Shown one piece after another: positions 1-5,294 of a DNA stretch of 5,294 nt. The position numbers and the translations under genes were made by a program. The stretch spans positions 1 through 5,294 of the forward strand of contig JADKIZ010000039.1 in assembly GCA_016722445.1 (NCBI GenBank). The letters are read 5' to 3'. Source of the DNA: Flavobacteriales bacterium. Its GTDB lineage: Bacteria > Bacteroidota > Bacteroidia > Flavobacteriales_D > Sanyastnellaceae. The notes beneath the pieces were generated by a model. It worked only from the letters and a program-made list of their open reading frames with translations, had not been told where the DNA came from and searched no databases. Positions within the stretch are counted from its first letter, which is position 1; each line of letters begins with the position of its first letter.

Positions 1-1
1 T

Positions 2-142
2 CCTGAAGAAATTTCAAAAACCCGTGTTGAAAATATTCTCAGGCGTTCGCGTAGTACGCTGGGAACAGTTTTGACGAGTTTTAGAGAATTCTCAGTAATA
101 ATAATTCCCTTCCACCGTAAATCACTGCTTGAGAGAATAATC
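2..142 (+). CDS. Possible C-terminal remnant of a small phage protein upstream of the portal
   Basis: The reading frame starting at base 2 is open from the window edge. It reads like protein: a charged stretch PEEISKTRVENILRRSRSTL is followed by GTVLTSFREFS. No stop occurs before the portal start at 143, and the frame runs on into the portal's first codons. The other two forward frames stop at about bases 4-6 and 75. T7-like prophages often carry a short gene just before the portal, so I infer this is its C-terminal end, with its own stop lost or shifted after about base 105. The gene starts outside the window. I do not recognise a family with certainty, and the piece could also be non-coding. 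Confidence 0.3.
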
Positions 143-1603
143 ATGTCAGATGAAATCAATGCAATTATTGCCAATCGTTTTCAAACGGCCAAGGCAAAAC
201 GTGATATGGCATAGTTTATGGCAGGATTATTATGATTATGCCTCCGCAACGCGGTCAATTGAGTGGAAATTACAGCCGCCAATCGCCGCAGTGAACGGTT
301 ATATGACGCAACGGCACTGGATGCGGTTGATCAATTGGCAAGTTACTTCTTGGAAATTTAACCCCTCCGTTAACGCCATGGTTTGGCTTAAAGGCAGGAA
401 CAGATTTAAGCGAAGAGGAAGCAGCCTTAACCCCACAATTGGAAAAAGCCAGTCGGTTGATGCAAGCTCATTTTGATCAATCCAATTTTATTGTTGAAAT
501 TCATCAATGTTTCTTAGATTTGGTTGTGGCGGGTACTGCGTCTTTGGCATTTGAAGAATCGTTGCCTGGGGAATTATCAGCCTTTCAATTTACGGCCATT
601 CCGTTAAGCGAAGTGATATTGGATGAAGGGCAACGCGGGAAATTGGATACGGTTTTTAGAACAGTGTCACTGACCCTGTCGCAAATTTTGATGAGGTATG
701 AAAACGCGGATATCCCGTTTAAAATCCTTCAAGATGGCAATAAAAACCCAGATGAAAAATTCCAGTTGATTGAATGTATTACGCAACCGATAGAAGGTCA
801 TGGAAAATTATTTACGCTTTTATCACCTGAAACCCAAGATGTTATCTATCAAACTGTTTTAACCCCATTCCCCTTTCATCAATTTCAGATGGATGAAATC
901 GCCAGGGGAAATTTACGGGCGGTCACCTGTGATGAAAACTTTGCCGGACATTAAAACCGCCAATAAAGTGGTAGAATTAATTTTAAAAAATGCATCAATC
1001 TCTGTGACAGGAATTTGGCAGGCCGAAGATGACGGGGTTTTGAATATAGCCAATGTCGAATTAATTCCGGGGGCTATTATTCCAAAAGCGGTCGGGTCAA
1101 AAGGATTGACCCCGCTCGAGATGCCCGCCAGATTCGATGTGTCGCAATTGGTTTTACAAGATTTGCGCAATCGTATCCGTCATGCATTATTGGTCGATAG
1201 ATTACCTCAAATAGGAAATGGCAAAACAACAGCCACAGAAATTTCCATTCGCTCAGATGAAATGACTCTTTTATTAGGGGCAACATTTGGGCGACTTCAG
1301 GTCGAATTATTAAATCCGCTTATTCAACGCGCCTATAGTATTTTAAGACAGCGCGGGGCTATCCCAGATTTGCCATTGGACGGCAGAATTGTGGCGATTG
1401 ACCATCGTTCGCCTTTGGCACGGTCACAATCATCACGAAATGTTCAAAATGCACTGGGATGGGTTCAAGCCGCAAATAGTTTAGGTCCTGAAATATCATC
1501 GCAAATCGATAGACCCGCTTTAATGAATTATCTGACGGAAATGTTAGGTGTTCCCGAATTCCTAAAACCACAACCAACTTCAACCAAACCACTAGGAGAA
1601 TAA
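143..1603 (+). pseudogene. Head-to-tail connector (portal) protein, multiply frameshifted
   Basis: This is the portal ring protein of T7-like phages, the DNA gateway at one capsid vertex that joins head and tail. The start at 143 has a GAGAGA ribosome site at 131-136. The protein must be read across frames. MSDEINAIIANRF lies in 143-206, with a stop at 212. SLWQDYYDYA continues in the next frame to 240. PQRGQ lies in 241-291, YDATALDAVDQLASY in 293-354, and NLTPPLTPWFGLKAG onward in 355 to about 864. PFINFRWMKSPGEIYGRSP then runs to the stop at 1601-1603. Typical portal hallmarks are the YDATA...LAS segment, the LTPP..PWF motif, and the PGE(I/V)YGRSPVMK..PDIKT..K block. The rebuilt product is about 486 residues, near family length. 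The last 236 residues (from 893) are in one clean frame. It ends one base before the scaffold start, so the two genes were probably cotranscribed. The role is secure; whether the breaks are real is not. Confidence 0.88.
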
Positions 1604-1604
1604 T

Positions 1605-2354
1605 ATGACTGATAATCTTTTAATTGCTGAACCAGTATCAGAAACTGAAAATACGGGCGAAATCATTGCAGGCAAGCCAGATAATATCCCCGCAAAATTC
1701 TGGGACATTGAGGCGAAAGAAATTCGTCTTGATGCATTGCTGAATTCATATTTGGCTTTAGAAAAGCGCCTTTCTAAAATGGTGCCACTTCCAGAAAATG
1801 ATGATGATAAAAAACGTCTTCAAAAAATATTGGGTTGCCCCGAATGCGCAGATGATTATCAGGTGACATTGAAAAATGATGTCGTCGAGATTGACCCAGA
1901 ATTAAATGCCCGTCTTCATGCCAAGGGATTTACCAATGACCAAGTACAAGAAATTTATGATTTGGCCACCGAAAAATTAGTCCCCATGATTTTAGAAATG
2001 GCCGCAGAATTTCAAACCGACCGTGAATTAGAGGCGTTTGGTGAAAGAATTTGGGTCAGAAAAATGGAATTTGGTATCATCCCAATTACAAGAATTCGGC
2101 AAGAAAAATTTACCGCCTTCTGCTTATGAGGGGCTTTGCTGTTCTTATGATGGCGTAATGGCGCTGTATAATATGATGAAAACAGGCTCCAAAAGCCCGA
2201 TTGCCAAAGATGACGGCGGATCATTCCGAAGCTTTAGACCGAATCTGGTCTTCGTCTGACGATGCAAAACCCACAAATACTGGCGCGCGACCGTGACCCC
2301 GCCTTTATTGCAAAAGTCAGTGAAGGATTTCAGCGTATTTACGCGGGTAAATAA
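1605..2354 (+). pseudogene. Phage capsid assembly (scaffold) protein, frameshifted in its C-terminal third
   Basis: This is the acidic scaffold that guides T7-like capsid assembly inside the prohead. The start has AGGAG at 1594-1598, inside the end of the portal gene. The N-terminal part shows PDNIPAKFWDIEAKEIRLDA, then LLNSYLALEKRLSK, a pattern typical of phage capsid assembly proteins. Codons are clean to about 2035; the uninterrupted frame then leaves the family and stops at 2127-2129. The true continuation is one frame over, about 2035-2215: LVKEFGSEKW, then LQEFGKKNLPPSAYEGLCCS. It needs another shift between about 2215 and 2241 to reach LRLTMQNPQ, then RDPAFIAKVSEGFQRIYAGK, with the stop at 2352-2354. 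In the family the segment before RDPA reads roughly (Y)WR(D/E), so a further small indel pair near 2275-2290 is likely. The rebuilt length is about 249 residues. Confidence 0.82.
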
Positions 2355-2500
2355 ATTCTAAGGGAATCCAGAAAGATAAGTTTTCAACTACAGAGGGCGC
2401 AGAGATAGACAGAGTTTTATAATTCTCTGTGTCTTCCTCTGTGGACTCTGTGGTTATTCACTGGATTGCCTTAGAATTCTTTCAGAATTCAGGCAATGAC
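2355..2500 (+). repeat. Palindromic intergenic repeat, copy 1, interrupted by another palindrome
   Basis: The outer parts match the complete copy at 5131-5218. The left part (2355-2374) reads ATTCTAAGGGAATCCAGAAA. The right part (2462-2500) begins TGGATTGCCT and ends AGGCAATGAC. The right part folds as ATTGCCT-ta-GAATTC-tttca-GAATTC-AGGCAAT. In the 5131-5218 copy the two parts are separated by only about three bases; here 87 bases lie between them. The left half of the first hairpin is missing, because the element starts directly after the scaffold stop codon. It sits between the convergent scaffold and PilZ genes, where its hairpins could act on transcript ends in both directions; that role is inference. 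Confidence 0.75.
2386..2455 (+). repeat. CACAGAG-type imperfect palindrome nested inside the repeat
   Basis: The left arm begins AACTACAGAGGGCGCAGAG. The right arm, read on the other strand, begins AACCACAGAGTCCACAGAG. The arms of about 33 bases pair imperfectly around a TTATAA-like centre. Each arm is built from a CACAGAG-like word repeated every 8-10 bases. Elements of this kind occur as dispersed intergenic repeats in many bacteria (general knowledge); no protein is encoded. Confidence 0.75.
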
Positions 2501-2508
2501 GAATTGAA

Positions 2509-2908
2509 TTAAGCCTGTGAGCCTGCGAATTCGCGGGCGTTGAAGTCGTCAATGACGTTCTGGAATAGGCGTTTGATGTCATTGCTTATCGGAATAAATT
2601 GAAAAGAGGCGGATTCGTTCGATTTGCGGACGAGTTTTTGCTTTATGTTTGACGTTGACTAATTTCTCGCGCAAATGGAACTTCATTTCGATGTCCATTT
2701 CTTCGCCAATTGTTAATGTCCGCGCATCTGCAAACACGCGAAGACCACCTGGACTCCAATCAAGGACCGGATGGGGCTTTCCATTGACAAAACCAACGCA
2801 TTGGTCACAACCACGGCGTGGGTACGAGCGACGGGAAGCAAAACTACCCGTTCCATCTGAGGATACTAAATTTTTTAATCCAAATGCAGTCATAAAACTC
2901 TGCAACAT
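2509..2908 (-). pseudogene. PilZ-domain (c-di-GMP-binding) protein with one frameshift near its C-terminus
   Basis: PilZ domains bind the second messenger cyclic di-GMP and pass the signal to a partner, usually affecting motility, surface polymers or the cell cycle. The start (CAT at 2906-2908) has AGGAGA at 2914-2919 on the minus strand, five bases away. Both binding motifs are intact: RxxxR as R27-S-Y-P-R31, and DxSxxG as D50-W-S-P-G-G55. A beta-rich body follows (LRVFADARTLTIGEEMDIEM). The open frame goes to a stop at 2579-2581, giving 109 residues. After an A5 run at about 2637-2641 the adjacent frame carries the better ending: KLVRKSNESASFQFIPIS, then NDIKRLFQNVIDDFNAREF, stopping at 2509-2511. 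Removing one A gives a 132-residue single-domain protein of normal PilZ size. No membrane segment or output domain is visible, so it would be cytoplasmic and need a partner. It lies antisense to the phage genes on both sides and is probably not a phage structural gene. Its target cannot be inferred. Confidence 0.82.
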
Positions 2909-3147
2909 TACTTTCTCCTGATTAGGTTTTTATAAACCGAACTCAGGACACCAAAAATATATACACATCAACACATTAGTTGATGTCTGCTGAAATAGCA
3001 AGAAAAATGTATATGAAAATTATTAAGCCAGATAACAAAGGTTTTCAATCTTTGCCTGACCCAAAAACAGTCTGACTTTGGCCGGAAACGACAACCATAT
3101 CAGCCATAAACAACTTAACCCCATAAAATATATAAGGATATTAGCAA
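2909..3147. other. Gene-free spacer between the divergent PilZ and capsid genes
   Basis: No convincing protein reads in any frame here; the short frames give no family resemblance. The spacer must hold the start signals of two divergent genes. It carries the PilZ ribosome site on the minus strand (2914-2919), a small hairpin GGTTT-ttat-AAACC at about 2925-2938, a perfect inverted repeat at 2965-2986, and the capsid ribosome site AAGGA at 3134-3138. The stretch is AT-rich (for example 2956-2964 and 3124-3134), but I could not pick a -35/-10 pair with normal spacing on either strand. Confidence 0.5.
2965..2986. promoter_or_regulatory. Perfect 8-bp inverted repeat upstream of the PilZ gene (possible operator)
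   Basis: ACATCAAC and GTTGATGT flank a 6-base spacer (ACATTA). The dyad lies 57-78 bases upstream of the PilZ start and about 160 bases upstream of the capsid start. Its size and symmetry fit a dimeric repressor site. There is no T-run after it, so a terminator is less likely. The regulator is unknown. Confidence 0.35.
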
Positions 3148-3970
3148 ATGAGTACAATATCAATGTCGCCTTTGTAAAGCATTTTGAACGTGAGGTTCAT
3201 GAAGCCTATCAAAGGCAAGGGTCTAAATTGCGCGGTGCAATCAGAACCATCAATAACGTCAAAAGGATCATCCGTTGTCTTCAAAAAAGTTGGCAAAGGA
3301 ACTGCATCCACAAATCTGCCAATGGCATGGTGCCAGTGATGAATATCAGCCATACATCGGTTGAATGCCATTACAGGATTTTTATGCAGGCGATTGGGTT
3401 GATAAATTACAAGAATTAAAAATCAACCATGATGAACGCGCCGTGATTGCAAATGCAGGCGCCTATCTTGGTCGTAAAACGGATGAATTAATCATCGCGG
3501 CCTTAGCATCAGCCAACAGCATTACAATTGCAGATGCCAATATTGGTCTAACCCGCGATAAAGTTCTGACCGCTTTCGAGCGATTGGGCGGGGCAGATGT
3601 TCCTGATGATGGTCAGCGTTTTGCTGTGATTGGATGGAAACAATGGAGCGAGTTGCTTAAAATTCCTGAATTTTCTGGTTCGGAATATATTGGGTCAGAC
3701 GAGCTCCTTATAAAAATATGCAGGCCAAAAAATGGCTGGGCACAACATGGATTCCCATGACAGGATTGCCGATTGACGGAAACGATATTCGTTCTTGTTA
3801 CTGGTTCCACAGAAATTCCATCGGTCATGCATCTGGCTCTGATGTTCAAACTGATGTGACATGCATGGTGATCGCGCGTCCCATTTCGTCAATAATATGA
3901 TGTCCCAGGGGCTGTTCTTATTGATGGAACAGGTGTCGCCGTTATCGGATGTGACGAAACACCAGACTAG
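3148..3970 (+). pseudogene. Major capsid protein, broken by about seven frameshifts
   Basis: This is the shell protein of the phage head. The start at 3148 is preceded by AAGGA at 3134-3138. The rebuilt chain begins MSTISMSPL, then in the next frame VKHFEREVHEAYQRQGSKLR (from about 3174). It continues KGSSVVFKKVGKGTAST (3262-3312), GMVPVMNISHTSVEC (about 3324-3368) and PLQDFYAGDWVDKLQELKIN (from 3368). Next come DERAVIANAGAYLGRKTDEL, QAKKWLGTTWIPMTGLP (from about 3718), HGDRASHFVNNMMSQG (from about 3864) and AVLIDGTGVAVIGCDETPD, with the stop at 3968-3970. The blocks DYYAG-like, NAGAYxLGRKTD and HFVNNMMSQGAVLID are characteristic of the major capsid proteins of alphaproteobacterial T7-like prophages. 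The total is about 274 residues, near full length. Six of the seven shifts are explained by loss of one base, for example a G-run at 3908-3911 and the CTC/CCT junction at 3706. No break requires a substituted stop codon. Confidence 0.85.
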
Positions 3971-3975
3971 TTATG

Positions 3976-4050
3976 AGTGTAGAGTTTGGAGTGGTGAGTT
4001 TTTTAAAACTCTCACTCTTAACTTACATCTCATCACTCTTTCTCAACACT
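3976..4050 (+). repeat. GAGTG-type imperfect palindrome between capsid and the next gene
   Basis: The left arm (3976-3998) reads AGTGTAGAGTTTGGAGTGG followed by TGAG. The right arm (4029-4050) reads CTCATCACTCTTTCTCAAC then ACT and is largely its reverse complement. A smaller inner hairpin at 3989-4017 pairs GAGTGGTGAGTTTT with AAAACTCTCACTC. It starts six bases after the capsid stop and ends before the next ribosome site at 4063. It could serve as a terminator or a processing site, but no clean T-run follows. Confidence 0.6.
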
Positions 4051-4076
4051 ATTCACTTAAATAAGGAGTTCTCAAC

Positions 4077-4319
4077 ATGGCTTTTGCTTCAAAAGACTTG
4101 AGCGTACTTGCGTACGCTAATAATTTTACACTATGGCACTATACAACACCTGATACATCGGTGGTGACAGGAGGTTATTTTAACCAAGCCGCATCCATGA
4201 TGCGGGTGAATGATTTGATTATATCGAATATCGCTACGGGCGGTTCAGCATCGACAGTCTTTTACATTGTAACAGCGAACACTGGTTCTGCTGTGACTGT
4301 TGCGGCCTTCACTGTTTAA
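4077..4319 (+). CDS. Conserved small phage protein of unknown function (80 residues), intact
   Basis: The start has a strong AAGGAG at 4063-4068, eight bases upstream. The product begins MAFASKDLSVLAYANNFTLW and shows an N-terminal S-K-D-L-S-V-L-A-Y-A-N motif. A middle stretch follows (GYFNQAASMMRVNDLIISN), and the Thr/Ser/Val-rich end (FYIVTANTGSAVTVAAFTV) looks like beta strands. From memory, similar small proteins follow the capsid gene in alphaproteobacterial T7-like prophages; I know of no assigned function. No signal peptide or membrane helix is apparent. Its position between capsid and tail adaptor, its small size and its beta-rich look would suit a head decoration or head-completion protein, but that is inference. 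It is the only phage gene wholly inside the window without a frameshift. Confidence 0.85.
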   Translation: MAFASKDLSVLAYANNFTLWHYTTPDTSVVTGGYFNQAASMMRVNDLIISNIATGGSASTVFYIVTANTGSAVTVAAFTV

Positions 4320-4338
4320 TCAGGCGCTGTCAAGTGAA

Positions 4339-4355
4339 GGGGCGAATTTCGCCCC
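4339..4355 (+). other. GC-rich hairpin after the small phage gene
   Basis: GGGGCGAA and TTCGCCCC are perfect complements separated by one base, so the real stem is about 6-7 pairs. It lies 20 bases after the stop at 4317-4319. No T-run follows, so alone it is not a classic terminator; it may stabilise the mRNA end or be a decayed terminator. Confidence 0.45.
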
Positions 4356-4369
4356 GCCACGTAACGATA

Positions 4370-4423
4370 GGAATGGCCAGATTTTCAAGCCCGCAATGGG
4401 CATCTGGTCATTCCACTTTTTTT
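4370..4423 (+). terminator. Rho-independent terminator after the capsid/small-protein unit
   Basis: GGAATGGCCAGAT (4370-4382) pairs with ATCTGGTCATTCC (4402-4414), with one G-T position. An inner GCCC-gcaat-GGGC stem sits in the loop. The hairpin is followed by seven T (4417-4423). This is the best terminator in the window, about 50 bases after the 80-residue gene. It would end head-gene transcripts before the tail genes or reduce read-through into them. Confidence 0.75.
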
Positions 4424-4434
4424 CAAGAAAGAGT

Positions 4435-4498
4435 TTAACCACGAATACACAAATAAACACGAATTATTCGTGCCTTATTCGTGTGCATTTGTGGCTAA
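4435..4498 (+). repeat. CACGAAT-type palindromic intergenic repeat
   Basis: The left arm begins TTAACCACGAATACAC and continues to ACACGAAT. The right arm ends ATTTGTGGCTAA and is its near reverse complement (TTAGCCACAAAT on the other strand). The arms of about 30 bases nearly abut at ACACGAAT-ATTCGTG. The arm is built from a CACGAAT word at a spacing of about 8 bases. It occupies the gap between the terminator and the adaptor ribosome site. Confidence 0.75.
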
Positions 4499-4524
4499 AA
4501 ATATTTACAATAGGAGACTTCAAA

Positions 4525-5072
4525 ATGGCTTTAGATGATATTGGCTTATGCGCCCGCGCCTTGGTAAAAATTGGTGTTCACCCCATCACATCATTTAATG
4601 ATGGAACAACTGAATCGGAAATTTCAGGGCTGCTGTATCCGCCTTTACGAGACGCTGTTTTGTCGTCTTATCCATGGAATTTTGCAACTCGTCAGGTGAG
4701 TTTAACTCAGCTGTCTTCTGCACCCTTGGCGGATTATCAATATGCGTATCAATTGCCTAATGATTTTTTAAGGGCGATATCATCAGGAATGGGTGGACGC
4801 GGACGCGGGGTTAATTACCGCATTTCAAAAGGTGAATTACACAGTGATGCATCAGAAATTATTCTAACCTATATTTTCAGACCAGATGAGACGAATTTTC
4901 CACCTTATTTTGATGCCTTATTGATGACACGATTAGCCGCCGAATTTGCCTGCCCCTCACCGAAAATATCGCTCGCGCCGAAGCCTTAGCCAAGCAAGCC
5001 GATAGTGAATTTGTAGAGCCAGACAAATCGATTCAACAAGACAGCCCAAGTCGTCTGGAAAATTTACATTAA
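4525..5072 (+). pseudogene. Tail tubular protein A (gp11-like head-tail adaptor), frameshifted near its end
   Basis: This adaptor ring sits under the portal and joins it to the tail tube in T7-like phages. The start at 4525 has AGGAGA at 4512-4517; the frame is open further upstream, but that part is repeat and terminator. Family marks are MALDDIGLCARALVKIGVHP, FNDGTTESEISGLLYPPLRD, SYPWNFATRQVSL, YAYQLPNDFLRA, GGRGRGVNYRIS and LTYIFRPDETNFPPYFDALL. At about 4945-4947 one T appears missing. The given frame drifts off and stops at 4987-4989, while the neighbouring frame continues CLPLTENIARAEALAKQADS. Further shifts near 5012 (to RARQIDST), 5037 (to QDSPSRLEN) and 5064 (to TLIDAK) complete the usual C-terminus. 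The expected length is about 185 residues. The first 140 codons are clean. Confidence 0.85.
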
Positions 5073-5093
5073 TTGATGCAAAGATTAATTTTA

Positions 5094-5233
5094 TTAAGCC
5101 ACGAAGGCACGAAAACACGAAGAAGAGAACTGTCATTCCCCGAATTTTTTCTTAAAAATTCTAGGGGAATCCAGAAACGATGGATTGCCTTAGAATGCTT
5201 CGCATTCAGGCAATGACAATCTTTTTCTTCGTG
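5094..5233 (+). repeat. CACGAAG-type palindrome split by an inserted repeat
   Basis: The left arm reads TTAAGCCACGAAGGCACG, then AAAACACGAAGAAGAG. The right arm, CTTTTTCTTCGTG at 5221-5233, is the reverse complement of its inner end; beyond CTTCGTG the right arm has diverged or been lost. An 88-base element (5131-5218) occupies the loop. It lies just after the adaptor gene and before the next ribosome site at 5253. Confidence 0.65.
5131..5218 (+). repeat. Complete copy of the TGTCATT-type palindromic repeat
   Basis: The element has ends TGTCATT and AATGACA, which are inverted repeats of each other. It contains two hairpins. The first is ATTCCCC-GAATTTTT-tctt-AAAAATTC-ta-GGGGAAT. The second is ATTGCCT-ta-GAATGC-tt-cGCATTC-AGGCAAT. 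A short AATCCAGAAACGATGGATT linker, itself partly palindromic, joins them. It encodes no protein. The form resembles the dispersed 'GTCATTCCC...GGGAATCCAG' elements common in proteobacterial spacers (general knowledge). Confidence 0.78.
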
Positions 5234-5264
5234 TGAAATAATAAACAGAAACAAAGGACATAAA

Positions 5265-5294
5265 ATGACCAGAACAAAATTGTAAAACGACCTT
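5265..5294 (+). pseudogene. Start of the next tail gene, probably tail tubular protein B, with an early stop
   Basis: An ATG at 5265 follows AAAGGA (5253-5258) at normal spacing. It encodes MTRTKL and then stops at 5283-5285. Reading one frame over after codon 6 gives K-T-T-(F/L), as in openings of the form MTRTKxxKTTF that I associate with tail tubular protein B, the gene that normally follows the adaptor. Only ten codons are visible, so the identity rests mainly on gene order. Confidence 0.4.

Noticed and set aside
150..476. A separate 108-residue protein
   Set aside because: Only its LWQDYYDYA segment is real portal sequence; the rest is out of frame with portal motifs that read better in the other frames.
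2649..2921. Forward open frame opposite the PilZ gene
   Set aside because: It is the antisense shadow of the PilZ gene, which has motifs and a ribosome site; the forward frame resembles no family.
2920..3147. Promoters for PilZ and capsid
   Set aside because: AT-rich hexamer-like stretches exist, but no -35/-10 pair has acceptable sequence and 16-18 base spacing on either strand.
3078..3419. A separate 113-residue protein beginning before the capsid
   Set aside because: It combines non-coding spacer with two in-frame capsid blocks (VKHFEREV and GMVPVMNIS) and an out-of-frame middle.
2386..4498. CRISPR array suggested by repeated CACGAA/CACAGAG words
   Set aside because: The words sit in self-complementary arms with no regular spacers of 30 or so bases and no constant repeat.
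4300..4524. Upstream extension of the adaptor frame to 4300
   Set aside because: It overlaps the end of the 80-residue gene and runs through a terminator and a palindromic repeat; the family start and ribosome site are at 4525 and 4512-4517.
5131..5218. Insertion sequence or protein-coding mobile element
   Set aside because: At 88 bases with inverted ends and no coding frame it is a small palindromic repeat; no clear target duplication flanks it.

Overview
The window is the structural-gene module of a T7-like (podovirus-type) prophage in an AT-rich genome that is most likely alphaproteobacterial. From memory of the families, the head and tail proteins resemble those of alphaproteobacterial prophages: a 'bacteriophage head-to-tail connecting' portal, a capsid assembly/scaffold protein, a major capsid protein, and a gp11-like tail tubular protein A. 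A PilZ protein of alphaproteobacterial type and many short palindromic intergenic repeats fit an environmental or host-associated alphaproteobacterium. The exact taxon cannot be read from this window.

Layout on the + strand: 1-142 is the probable tail end of an upstream small phage gene. 143-1603 is the portal, frameshifted about five times in its first half and clean after 893. 1605-2354 is the scaffold, clean to about 2035 and then frameshifted. 2355-2500 is a palindromic repeat with a second palindromic repeat inside it. 2509-2908 on the - strand is a PilZ-domain gene facing back toward the scaffold, with one frameshift in an A-run. 2909-3147 is a gene-free spacer with an inverted repeat. 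3148-3970 is the major capsid gene with about seven frameshifts. 3976-4050 is a palindromic repeat. 4077-4319 is an intact 80-residue conserved phage protein. 4370-4423 is a terminator and 4435-4498 a palindromic repeat. 4525-5072 is the tail adaptor (tail tubular protein A), frameshifted in its last 130 bases. 5094-5233 is another nested palindromic repeat pair. 5265-5294 is the first codons of the next gene, probably tail tubular protein B.

Together the phage genes would build the DNA portal, the scaffold-guided capsid shell, and the start of the tail. As written, the module cannot make a particle, because portal, scaffold, capsid and adaptor are all out of frame. The damage is almost entirely 1-2 base indels with protein similarity kept on both sides. 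It is therefore either recent decay of a domesticated prophage or uncorrected indel errors in the assembly, and the sequence alone does not decide between them.

The most unusual points are the c-di-GMP-binding PilZ gene set antisense inside a phage head module, and a series of palindromic elements in most of the gaps between structural genes, two of them nested inside one another.
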